The notes beneath the pieces were generated by a model. The model was not told the origin of the DNA. It saw nothing but the letters and a program-made list of their open reading frames with translations, and did no database searches. Shown here piece by piece: positions 1-4,953 of a DNA stretch of 5,604 nucleotides (the stretch's first letter is position 1; every line of letters starts with the position of its first letter). Position numbers and translations under genes: made by a program. Source of the stretch: an uncultured Collinsella sp. (GTDB lineage: Bacteria > Actinomycetota > Coriobacteriia > Coriobacteriales > Coriobacteriaceae); assembly GCA_902492545.1 (NCBI GenBank), contig CABULX010000128.1, positions 1-5,604 on the forward strand. The letters run 5' to 3'.

Positions 1-2
1 CG

Positions 3-614
3 ATCATCTACGTCGACTTTAACCTGCAGCGCATGACCGATAAGGTTCGCCAGATCTGCCGTGCCACGCGTCACATGGTCAAGGCCGACATCTCGCTGCC
101 CCAGGAGCTCGTCGGTACGGTTGAGGCCGAGGCCGAAGCTGTTTACCAGGTGCTGGGCTCGTCGCTTTCTGCGCTCGTCACCAACGACATGTCCATCATC
201 TGCAACCTGGCCGTCGAGGACGAGCCGGTGCACGCCGCCTATGAGAAGTTCTTCCGTACCTTCAACCGCATGGATGCCGGCGAGTTTATGGATGACGATA
301 GCAACTACGACGACCTGCGCCGCGCCATCATGGTTTCGCGCTACCTCGATCGCATCGCCTCGATTTCTATCGATGCCGCCTGCCGTCTGACCTTCCTTTT
401 GACCGGCCAGCGTATGAATGCCGGCGATATCGCCCGTACGGACGAGGACGAGCTTGAGAGCATGCGCGTACCTTCGGGTGAGGGCGTCATCATGAGGCCC
501 GCTGTCGATGCGCGCTACGTTGCCAAGGTGCCCGCTCACGAGGTGAGCGAGGGTCTTCGCTACCTGCTCGAGCACCTCGAGGACGAGGACGATACCGAGG
601 ATGACGAGGAGTAG
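3..614 (+). CDS. phoU: PhoU-like protein (5' end outside window)
   Basis: Partial gene; the reading frame is open from position 3 and enters from the left edge, so the ATG at 33 is internal. PhoU proteins are cytoplasmic all-helical proteins with two three-helix bundles; they link the PstSCAB phosphate transporter to a sensor kinase and help repress phosphate uptake. The 203 visible residues align by eye with the end of bundle 1 (QRMTDKVRQICRAT, compare E. coli ERIGDVADKICRTA) and with all of bundle 2 (AIMVSRYLDRIASISIDAA, compare CARSIERIGDRCQNIC, then LLTGQ, compare FVKGQ). Roughly 80-90 residues are missing at the N-terminus. Both metal-binding E/DxxxD motifs look altered: Q for E in the first and S for D in the second. 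A C-terminal extension of about 65 residues follows the PhoU fold and ends in a highly acidic tail (EDEDDTEDDEE). No pst genes are visible, so phosphate signalling is inferred from the family only. A divergent PhoU-like regulator with another role is possible. Confidence 0.75.
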   Translation: MIYVDFNLQRMTDKVRQICRATRHMVKADISLPQELVGTVEAEAEAVYQVLGSSLSALVTNDMSIICNLAVEDEPVHAAYEKFFRTFNRMDAGEFMDDDSNYDDLRRAIMVSRYLDRIASISIDAACRLTFLLTGQRMNAGDIARTDEDELESMRVPSGEGVIMRPAVDARYVAKVPAHEVSEGLRYLLEHLEDEDDTEDDEE

Positions 615-652
615 GGTAGCTCCGTTCGTCGAAAGATTGTAAATACCTAAGT

Positions 653-691
653 GAGCGCGGCCTTGCACATGCAGGGGCGCGCTCTTGCGTT
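653..691 (+). terminator. Probable weak intrinsic terminator after the phoU-like gene
   Basis: GAGCGCG (653-659) pairs with CGCGCTC (678-684). After one G/G mismatch, CCTTGC (661-666) pairs with GCAGGG (671-676), including one U-G wobble, around the 4-base loop ACAT. The hairpin lies 38 bases past the phoU-like stop. It is followed only by TTGCGTT, a poor U-tract, so termination may be partial and some read-through into yggS is possible. Confidence 0.5.
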
Positions 692-734
692 AGCATGGGA
701 CTACTTGTATGGCTGTTAGCGGAGGCGATTGGCA

Positions 735-1472
735 ATGGATAATTATTTGGACTTGATGCGCGCTCGCCGCGAGCAGATTCTCGAACGCTTTTATGCCGCA
801 CTCGATCGCGCAGGCCGTTCTCACGATGCCGCACGTCTGATTGCCGTCTCCAAGACCGTTGGCGTCGATGAGACCGTTGCCGCCATTCAGGCAGGGTATC
901 GTCATTTTGCCGAGAACCGTCCGCAGGAGCTTGTTCGCAAGCTTGCGGGCTTGGCTGAACATCCAGAGCTGCCTGCGGTGCGTTTTGACATGATTGGCAA
1001 CCTTCAGACTAACAAGATCAATGCGGTGTTGGGTTCGGCCGAGCTGATTCATTCGGTGGGATCGCTGCATTTGGCGCAGGCTGTTTCGAGTCGCGCGGCC
1101 CGTAAGATTGAGGCAGGTGAGCTCGCCGGCCCCCAGCGTGTGCTCATTGAGGTCAATGTGAGTGGTGAGGAGTCGAAGGGAGGCTTTTCGCCCGATGAGA
1201 TTCGCGCCGCCGCGGGTGAGCTTGCGGAACTTGAGGGAATTTGCGTGCAGGGGCTTATGACTATGGCGCCCCGGGGGAATAAGGATGTGGCACGCCGCAC
1301 CTTTGCGGGGCTTCGTGAGCTGAGGGATGAGCTGGAGGCGGCGCATCCCGATTTGAACCTGCCTGAGCTTTCCTGCGGTATGAGCGAGGACTTTGAGTCT
1401 GCCCTTGAGGAGGGCTCTACGCTCGTTCGCCTGGGCAGGGTAGTATTTAGCCCGGAGTTTGCAGTAAAATAA
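735..1472 (+). CDS. yggS: YggS/PLPBP-family pyridoxal-phosphate homeostasis protein (YlmE)
   Basis: A 245-residue cytoplasmic protein of the YggS/PROSC family, which has a single TIM-barrel-like domain, binds pyridoxal 5'-phosphate and buffers its level without a known catalytic activity. The PLP lysine is K40 in LIAVSKTV. Other family blocks are in order: HFAENRPQEL (57-66), FDMIGNLQTNK (84-94), LIEVNVSGEESKGGF (137-151), GLMTMAP (173-179), LSCGMSEDF (212-220) and the phosphate-binding GSTLVRLG (227-234). Length is normal for the family, about 225-250. I chose ATG 735 because GGAGG (721-725) sits 9 bases before it; the in-frame TTG at 729 is only 3 bases from that site. The gene is first in the same-strand block with sepF, yggT and divIVA, an order matching ylmE-ylmF-ylmG of Bacillus. 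The association with division genes is conserved in Gram-positive bacteria, but the reason is not evident from sequence. Confidence 0.95.
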   Translation: MDNYLDLMRARREQILERFYAALDRAGRSHDAARLIAVSKTVGVDETVAAIQAGYRHFAENRPQELVRKLAGLAEHPELPAVRFDMIGNLQTNKINAVLGSAELIHSVGSLHLAQAVSSRAARKIEAGELAGPQRVLIEVNVSGEESKGGFSPDEIRAAAGELAELEGICVQGLMTMAPRGNKDVARRTFAGLRELRDELEAAHPDLNLPELSCGMSEDFESALEEGSTLVRLGRVVFSPEFAVK

Positions 1473-1532
1473 GGCTCTGAAGTGCGCACTGATTATCGGG
1501 GCGCCTGCACTAAACCGCGAGAGGACACAACC

Positions 1533-2255
1533 ATGGGCTTCCTTGACGAGATTAAAAATAAGATGCACCTGGGCGGCCAGCAGGGTTACGACCAGGGTTA
1601 TGGCCAGGACGACGACTACGGCTACGATGACGGCTATGACGATGGCTATCAGGGCAACGGCTACAGCGGTGCTTCGGGCGAGGGCTTCTACACCCAAGAC
1701 GAGCCGAGCAACGGCCTGCTTGGTCAGACGCGCCGCGGTGAAGCTGAGTCGGTTGCCGTGTATACGCGCTCCGGTCAGCTGGTCGGCGATGACTCCCGCC
1801 ATGCCACGACGTATAACCCGCCTTCGCGCTCGCAGGACAGTGTTGCGAGCGGTTATCGTCCTGGTGCCTATGACACGCCGTCGAGCTACGCCGAGAACAC
1901 CCGCGCCCGTGCCGCCGCTGCACCCGCGCCTGCACCGAGCGATGCCTCGGCCTATGCGAGCAATATCATCAACGCCACGCCGCAGCTGCCGGCCTATGTC
2001 CTGCGCCCCGAGAGCTATGACGACGTGGAGACTGTGGTGCGCCGCGTTCGCACCAAGCAGCCTGTCGCACTGATTTTTGTGGGCGTACGCACCGAAGTTG
2101 CCAAGCGCGTCTTGGACTTCTCTTACGGCTTTGCCTGCGGTCTGGGCGCCACGGTCAAGGAGGTAGGCGACCGCGTGTTCATGGTGCTGCCCGCCGGTTG
2201 CGAGGTCAAAGATTCCGATCTCAAGAAGCTTCGTGCGGACGGCTACCTTAAGTAA
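1533..2255 (+). CDS. sepF: Cell division protein SepF (YlmF)
   Basis: SepF binds the FtsZ C-terminal tail and anchors and bundles the Z-ring at the membrane. The 240-residue protein shows the three family parts. Residues 1-12 (MGFLDEIKNKMH) form the short amphipathic membrane-targeting helix. Residues about 15-150 form a disordered linker, first rich in Gly, Tyr and Asp (18-48), later rich in Ala, Pro and Ser. Residues about 154-224 form the SepF core: VLRPESYDD, ALIFVG, RVLDFSYGFACGLGATVKEVG and VFMVLP. It is longer than Bacillus SepF (about 150) because of the linker, as in actinobacteria. I chose ATG 1533, with GAGAGGA (1519-1525) 7 bases upstream; an in-frame GTG at 1482 would add 17 residues ahead of the targeting helix and has no such site. 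The gene follows yggS by 60 bases with no terminator seen, so the two are probably co-transcribed. Its stop codon is in frame with the following yggT. Confidence 0.95.
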   Translation: MGFLDEIKNKMHLGGQQGYDQGYGQDDDYGYDDGYDDGYQGNGYSGASGEGFYTQDEPSNGLLGQTRRGEAESVAVYTRSGQLVGDDSRHATTYNPPSRSQDSVASGYRPGAYDTPSSYAENTRARAAAAPAPAPSDASAYASNIINATPQLPAYVLRPESYDDVETVVRRVRTKQPVALIFVGVRTEVAKRVLDFSYGFACGLGATVKEVGDRVFMVLPAGCEVKDSDLKKLRADGYLK

Positions 2256-2264
2256 AGACAAGAC

Positions 2265-2270
2265 GAGGAG
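2265..2270 (+). promoter_or_regulatory. Ribosome binding site that places the yggT start at AUC 2277
   Basis: GAGGAG lies just after the sepF stop and 6 bases before ATC 2277, in the yggT frame. It is the only good Shine-Dalgarno match near the 5' end of yggT. Its spacing excludes ATT 2271, which abuts it. It is too far upstream to serve ATG 2355. Confidence 0.6.
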
Positions 2271-2276
2271 ATTCCC

Positions 2277-2558
2277 ATCAACATCTACACTATCGTCCAG
2301 CTGGTCAACACGCTGTTCAACTTCTATTCCACGCTCATTGTCGTCTACTGCTTTATGACGTGGATTCCCATGAAGCAGGGTGGTTTGCTTCAGGATATTG
2401 CCGCGGTGCTTGATAGCGTGTGCGGTCCGTGGCTTAACCTGTTCCGTCGTTTCATCCCGCCGATGGGCGGTATCGATTTTTCGCCGGTCGTTGCGATTAT
2501 TGCGTTGCAGTTGGTGCAGAGGCTGGTTCTGCAGCTTCTTATAGGTATACTCGTGTAG
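2277..2558 (+). CDS. yggT: YggT-family small membrane protein (YlmG), apparent AUC start
   Basis: A 93-residue protein with two hydrophobic segments (about 3-28 and 69-92) and the YggT signature: LIVVYCFMTWIP (20-31), then PWLNLFRRFIPPMGGIDFSP ending near residue 70. Family members are inner-membrane proteins found beside sepF; their molecular role is unsettled, with links to division and osmotic tolerance reported. The family homology runs unbroken upstream of the first ATG (2355), which is residue 27, inside the conserved motif. Between the sepF stop at 2253-2255 and 2355 the frame has no ATG, GTG or TTG. The best start is ATC 2277, 6 bases after GAGGAG, giving (M)NIYTIVQLV. Starting at 2355 would remove the whole first membrane segment. 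A sequencing error (ATG read as ATC) or initiation at CTG 2301 are alternatives. The gene is 21 bases from sepF and surely in the same operon. Confidence 0.85.
   Translation: MNIYTIVQLVNTLFNFYSTLIVVYCFMTWIPMKQGGLLQDIAAVLDSVCGPWLNLFRRFIPPMGGIDFSPVVAIIALQLVQRLVLQLLIGILV
2546..2551 (+). promoter_or_regulatory. Possible -10 element for divIVA
   Basis: TATACT matches the -10 consensus at 5 of 6 positions, inside the last codons of yggT and 68 bases before the divIVA start. No convincing -35 hexamer is found 16-18 bases upstream, so this is a weak call. A separate divIVA promoter would explain the 61-base gap after yggT. Confidence 0.22.
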
Positions 2559-2619
2559 AACTGACTTAGTAACTTACGTCGGGCGTGTAGCGCCGAGGCG
2601 ATGAAAAAGGAGACTTGTT

Positions 2620-3294
2620 ATGGCTATTACCCCTGCAGACATCCAGGCTCAGACTTTCTCTGAGGCCAAGCGTGGCTACGATCCTGCTGAGGTCGACGTC
2701 TTCTTGGAGACGCTGTCCTCCGAGGTTGACGCTATGCTCGCTAAGATCGTTGACCTTAAGGGTCGTCTGACTGCTACCGAGCAGCAGCTTGCCGATGCAC
2801 AGGCTCAGCTTGCCCAGGCTCAGGATACCGCCGACCAGGCCGTTCCTGCCGCCCCCGTGGCTGCTCCCGCCCCTGACTTCTCCGCTCAGGAGCGCCAGAT
2901 TTCCGCTGCCCTGATCGCTGCCCAGCAGACCGCTGAGACCATCGTCAACGATGCCAATGAGAACGCTGAGCGCATCCGCAACGAGGCTGACGCCAAGGCA
3001 CGCGAGGTTATCCGCCAGGCTCTGACCGAAAAGCAGGCTGAGCTCGAGGAGATCGATCGTCTCAAGGCTTCTCGTGAGGAGTTCAAGGCCGAGTATCTCA
3101 AGCTCATCCAGCACTTCATGGACGATGCCCAGAACTCCTTCCCGGCCGACCTCATGGCCTCCACGCCGGTCGGTTCTGCCGCTTCTCCTGCAGTGACTGT
3201 TCCCGCCGAGCCGCTGCCCGTCGCTGACCCGGTTGTCCCCGTGGCCGATCCCTTTGCCCCGATTGACAACTTCGCTGCCGACGACTTGGACTAA
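2620..3294 (+). CDS. divIVA: DivIVA-domain protein
   Basis: DivIVA/Wag31 proteins bind negatively curved membrane at poles and septa and recruit division or growth factors. The 224-residue product starts with the DivIVA N-terminal domain: TPADIQAQTF, then KRGYDPAEVDVFL (17-29). This is followed by coiled coil (about 29-70), an Ala/Pro-rich break (74-86), a second long coiled coil rich in Gln, Ala and Glu (about 88-170) and a Pro/Ala/Val tail ending in acidic ADDLD. At position 17, where Bacillus DivIVA has the membrane-inserting Phe, this protein has Lys, as in the KRGY motif of actinobacterial Wag31; the neighbouring Arg18 is kept. ATG 2620 follows AAGGAGA (2607-2613) with 6 bases between, a strong site suggesting high expression. 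It is last in the yggS-sepF-yggT-divIVA block, with a strong terminator 26 bases past the stop. Bacillus has ylmH between ylmG and divIVA; nothing is there here. Confidence 0.93.
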   Translation: MAITPADIQAQTFSEAKRGYDPAEVDVFLETLSSEVDAMLAKIVDLKGRLTATEQQLADAQAQLAQAQDTADQAVPAAPVAAPAPDFSAQERQISAALIAAQQTAETIVNDANENAERIRNEADAKAREVIRQALTEKQAELEEIDRLKASREEFKAEYLKLIQHFMDDAQNSFPADLMASTPVGSAASPAVTVPAEPLPVADPVVPVADPFAPIDNFAADDLD

Positions 3295-3320
3295 CATTCG
3301 GCCTACAATTTAGTGCCTAG

Positions 3321-3350
3321 AAAGGACCCGCAGCTTGCGGGTCCTTTTTT
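3321..3350 (+). terminator. Strong intrinsic terminator of the divIVA block
   Basis: A perfect 12-bp stem, AAAGGACCCGCA (3321-3332) with TGCGGGTCCTTT (3336-3347), closes on a 3-base GCT loop and runs into six T in total (3345-3350). It lies 26 bases after the divIVA stop and should end the operon and shield the downstream IS from read-through. Confidence 0.93.
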
Positions 3351-3375
3351 ATGACTATGCAAGGGTGCGCATCAT

Positions 3376-3413
3376 AAAAAACCGAGCCCTGCACATAGTG
3401 GCGCAGAACTCGG
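3376..3413 (-). terminator. Intrinsic terminator on minus strand, originally of the nitroreductase gene
   Basis: Read on the minus strand, CCGAGTTCTGC (3413-3403) pairs with GCAGGGCTCGG (3392-3382) over 11 bp, including two U-G wobbles, around a 10-base loop, and is followed by six T (3381-3376). Its orientation suits a leftward gene. The nearest one is the nitroreductase at 4954-5484, now separated from it by the IS. The distal edge of the stem overlaps the IS target duplication, and the duplication keeps the hairpin complete. Confidence 0.85.
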
Positions 3414-3414
3414 C
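3407..3414. repeat. Left copy of 8-bp target site duplication
   Basis: AACTCGGC directly precedes the left end of the IS, and the same 8 bases directly follow the right end (4899-4906). Eight bases is the usual duplication length for IS256-family transposition. The next two bases (GA) also match by chance, because the IS begins with GA. Confidence 0.88.
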
Positions 3415-3438
3415 GATCGCGTCGAAAATGTTGGTGTA
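3415..3438 (+). repeat. Left terminal inverted repeat of the IS (IRL)
   Basis: This 24-base end matches the reverse complement of 4875-4898 at 18 of 24 positions by eye. The shared blocks are GTCGA and GTTGGTGTA; the inner block is presumably the transposase contact region. The outermost six bases are poorly matched apart from the G at positions 1 and 5 and the T at position 3. Confidence 0.88.
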
Positions 3439-3460
3439 AGGGTGACGCCCTAGCGCCCGT

Positions 3461-3489
3461 TTAACGAAGAACGGCCTTCGTCCTAGAAT
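3461..3489 (+). promoter_or_regulatory. Probable transposase promoter inside the IS
   Basis: TTAACG (3461-3466, 4 of 6 to the -35 consensus) is spaced 17 bases from TAGAAT (3484-3489, 5 of 6 to the -10 consensus). A start near 3496 would give a leader of about 40 bases before the transposase ATG. The -10 lies inside the subterminal repeat and inside the 5' arm of the leader hairpin. Confidence 0.5.
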
Positions 3490-3529
3490 CTGAAATCACC
3501 ACAACAACAGGTTCTAGGAAAGGACGAAG
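3476..3529 (+). promoter_or_regulatory. Hairpin overlapping the transposase ribosome binding site
   Basis: CTTCGTCCTAGAATCTG (3476-3492) faces CAGGTTCTAGGA (3508-3519) and ACGAAG (3524-3529). This gives a 12-bp inner stem with one G-U pair and a 6-bp outer stem, separated by a bulge of AAGG (3520-3523) around a 15-base loop. The Shine-Dalgarno stretch AAAGGA (3519-3524) falls in the bulged arm, so the folded RNA should impair transposase translation. The 5' arm is absent from transcripts starting near 3496, so the hairpin would form only in RNA that enters the IS from outside. Confidence 0.6.
3479..3496 (+). repeat. Subterminal inverted repeat, left copy
   Basis: CGTCCTAGAATCTGAAAT recurs in reverse orientation at 4829-4846 with 17 of 18 bases identical. 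It lies 64 bases in from the left end. A shorter third copy, reversed, is at 3508-3519 (CAGGTTCTAGGA). It is not part of the terminal repeat and may be an extra transposase or regulator site, or may be conserved for the hairpin and promoter. Confidence 0.75.
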
Positions 3530-3535
3530 ACCGCT

Positions 3536-4816
3536 ATGGAAATCTTATCAGACCCGACGCCGGACATGCTCGCCATGCCCCGTTTCGACGACGGCGCCAT
3601 CGACATGCAGGAGCTGCTCAGGCGTCTCGCCGAGCAGGTCGTGAACGCCGTGATGGACGCCGAGGCCGACCAGCTCTGCGGTGGCGGGGGGAACAGCCGA
3701 AACGGCTACCGCGAGAGGTCGCTCGCCACCTGCGTCGGCACGCTGACGCTGCGCATCCCCAAGCTGCGCTCCGGCAGCTTCTTCCCTGAGGACGTGCTCG
3801 AGCGCTACCAGCGCGTCGACCGCGCGCTCGTGGCCGCCGTGGCCGAGATGTACGCCACGGGCACCAGCACCCGCAAGGTGCAGAGGGTGGCCGAGAAGAT
3901 GGGCGTCTCCAGACTCTCGAAGGACCAGGTGAGCGCCATCGCCTCGAGCCTGGACGCAGACATCGAGGACCTGTGCGCAAGGCCGCTCGGCGGCTCGCCG
4001 GTGCCCTACGTCTGGCTCGACGCGACCTACGTCAAGTGCCGCCGCGAGGGGCGCGTCGCCTCCACCGCCGTGGTCACCGCCATCGGCTGCGATGCGGGCG
4101 GCTGGAGGCGCGTCCTGGGCGTCGACGTGGTCGACACCGAGTCCTACGACTCGTGGCTCGCCTTCCTGCGGGCTATCCGCTCGCGCGGGGCGGCGGGCGT
4201 GCGGCTCGTCGTCTCGGACGCCCACCCGGGGCTCGTCCGGGCGCTCGGCGAGGTCTTCCAGGGCGCCGCGTGGCAGCGCTGCGCGGTCCACCTCATGCGC
4301 GACTGCATGCGCGAGGCCGGCTCCTGGCAGCTCAGGCGCCGCGTGGGCAGGATCGTGTCGCAGGTGTTCCGCGGGCGCGACGCCGCCACCGTGACGGCCA
4401 TGTACCACGCGGCGTGCGACATGCTGGAGGGGTGCTGCCCCAGGGCGGCGGCGGTGCTGGAGGAGGCCGAGCCCGACGCGCTGGCCTACCTCGACTTCCC
4501 GCCGACCCACTGGAAGCGCCTGCGCACCAACAACGTGCAGGAGAGGACCAACCGGGAGATAAAGCGCAGGTCGCGCGTCGTGCAGGTGTTCCCCTCCACG
4601 GGCTCGCTGGTGCGGCTCGCGGGCGCGGTCATGTGCGAGCAGGACGAGATATGGCAGGAGTCCAGGTACTTCTCGGAGGTGAGGATGAACGAGCTCTACG
4701 ATGACGGTCGCACTCGGGGAATCGACGGTCCCGTCGATTGGGCGCGGCTTGAGGCGGAGGCCAGGAAGATGCTCGAGTCCGGCCTCGAGCTTGCGGACAG
4801 GGTCGAGGCGGCATAG
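3536..4816 (+). CDS. IS256-family transposase, intact
   Basis: A 426-residue DDE transposase (mutator-type, Transposase_mut family) that cuts and joins the ends of its own element, by the copy-out circle route in studied family members. The catalytic triad is intact: D162 in WLDATYVK, D228 in VVSDAHPGL and E336 in NNVQERTNREIKRR. The conserved CxxH (C249, H252, in RCAVHLMRD) lies between D2 and E. The N-terminal third (about 20-150) carries the helical DNA-binding part, with RNGYRERS and LRIPKLRSGSFFP typical of the family. Length is normal (about 390-430). ATG 3536 is the first start in frame; GGAAAGGA (3517-3524) sits 11 bases before it, a slightly long spacing. Codon third positions are almost all G or C, unlike the flanking genes, which suggests acquisition from a higher-GC source. 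No terminator follows before the IS end, so transcripts may run on antisense to the nitroreductase gene. The long open frame on the opposite strand is a by-product of high GC. Confidence 0.96.
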   Translation: MEILSDPTPDMLAMPRFDDGAIDMQELLRRLAEQVVNAVMDAEADQLCGGGGNSRNGYRERSLATCVGTLTLRIPKLRSGSFFPEDVLERYQRVDRALVAAVAEMYATGTSTRKVQRVAEKMGVSRLSKDQVSAIASSLDADIEDLCARPLGGSPVPYVWLDATYVKCRREGRVASTAVVTAIGCDAGGWRRVLGVDVVDTESYDSWLAFLRAIRSRGAAGVRLVVSDAHPGLVRALGEVFQGAAWQRCAVHLMRDCMREAGSWQLRRRVGRIVSQVFRGRDAATVTAMYHAACDMLEGCCPRAAAVLEEAEPDALAYLDFPPTHWKRLRTNNVQERTNREIKRRSRVVQVFPSTGSLVRLAGAVMCEQDEIWQESRYFSEVRMNELYDDGRTRGIDGPVDWARLEAEARKMLESGLELADRVEAA

Positions 4817-4828
4817 GATATCAACCGT

Positions 4829-4846
4829 ATTCCAGATTCTAGGACG
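4829..4846 (-). repeat. Subterminal inverted repeat, right copy
   Basis: On the minus strand this reads CGTCCTAGAATCTGGAAT, matching 3479-3496 except for one base. It lies 52 bases in from the right end, after the transposase stop. No -35-like hexamer precedes its TAGAAT here, so it is not promoter-like at this end. Confidence 0.75.
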
Positions 4847-4874
4847 CCGGGCCGACTCGCTTCGGATGGGGCTC

Positions 4875-4898
4875 TACACCAACTTTCTCGACACTACC
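4875..4898 (-). repeat. Right terminal inverted repeat of the IS (IRR)
   Basis: This is the partner of 3415-3438; read inward on the minus strand it begins GGTAGTGTCGAGAAAGTTGG. It shares GTCGA and GTTGGTGTA at the same offsets as the left end. Confidence 0.88.
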
Positions 4899-4906
4899 AA
4901 CTCGGC
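4899..4906. repeat. Right copy of 8-bp target site duplication
   Basis: AACTCGGC is identical to 3407-3414 and directly abuts the right end of the IS. From here to the nitroreductase stop (4907-4953) lies what was that gene's 3' untranslated region before insertion; I see no other element in it. Confidence 0.88.
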
Positions 4907-4953
4907 GAACGGGTGAGCGGTCAAGGATAGGTTTTAAGGCATGTCCCAAAAAT

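Larger units (their letters stand above)
3415..4898 (+). mobile_element. Complete IS256-family insertion sequence, 1484 bp
   Basis: The element has 24-bp imperfect terminal inverted repeats, one intact transposase gene and an 8-bp direct duplication at both sides. Ends were set by aligning the repeats: both arms have GTCGA at bases 7-11 and GTTGGTGTA at bases 16-24, and equal spacing leaves exactly AACTCGGC duplicated. Length fits the family (about 1.2-1.5 kb). It is visibly more GC-rich than the flanking genes. The perfect duplication and open transposase frame point to a fairly recent insertion and a possibly active element. I cannot name the specific IS. Confidence 0.92.

Noticed and set aside
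685..713. TTGCGT, 17 bases, TATGGC as a yggS promoter
   Set aside because: Each hexamer matches consensus at only about three positions and the first overlaps the tail of the hairpin; a yggS promoter in this gap is likely, but this one is not supported.
729..734. TTG 729 as the yggS start
   Set aside because: It is only 3 bases from GGAGG (721-725); ATG 735 has proper spacing and adds nothing unconserved.
709..756. Fifteen-codon frame overlapping the yggS start as a leader peptide
   Set aside because: No ribosome site precedes it and its codons show no attenuator-like pattern; probably chance.
1482..1532. GTG 1482 as the sepF start
   Set aside because: It would put 17 unrelated residues ahead of the membrane-targeting helix MGFLDEIKNK and has no Shine-Dalgarno site; ATG 1533 has GAGAGGA at 7 bases.
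2355..2558. ATG 2355 as the yggT start (67 residues)
   Set aside because: It cuts the conserved TWIP motif region and removes the first membrane segment; no ribosome site precedes it at proper distance.
2579..2596. Small hairpin between yggT and divIVA
   Set aside because: Six pairs with a bulge and no T-run; too weak to call a terminator or regulator.
3548..4510. Long open frame on the minus strand (320 residues) across the transposase
   Set aside because: It is a mirror of the GC-rich transposase frame, made of Arg, Ala, Gly and His runs with no recognisable domain. Other long antisense frames at 690-2261 and 2566-3297 are rejected likewise.
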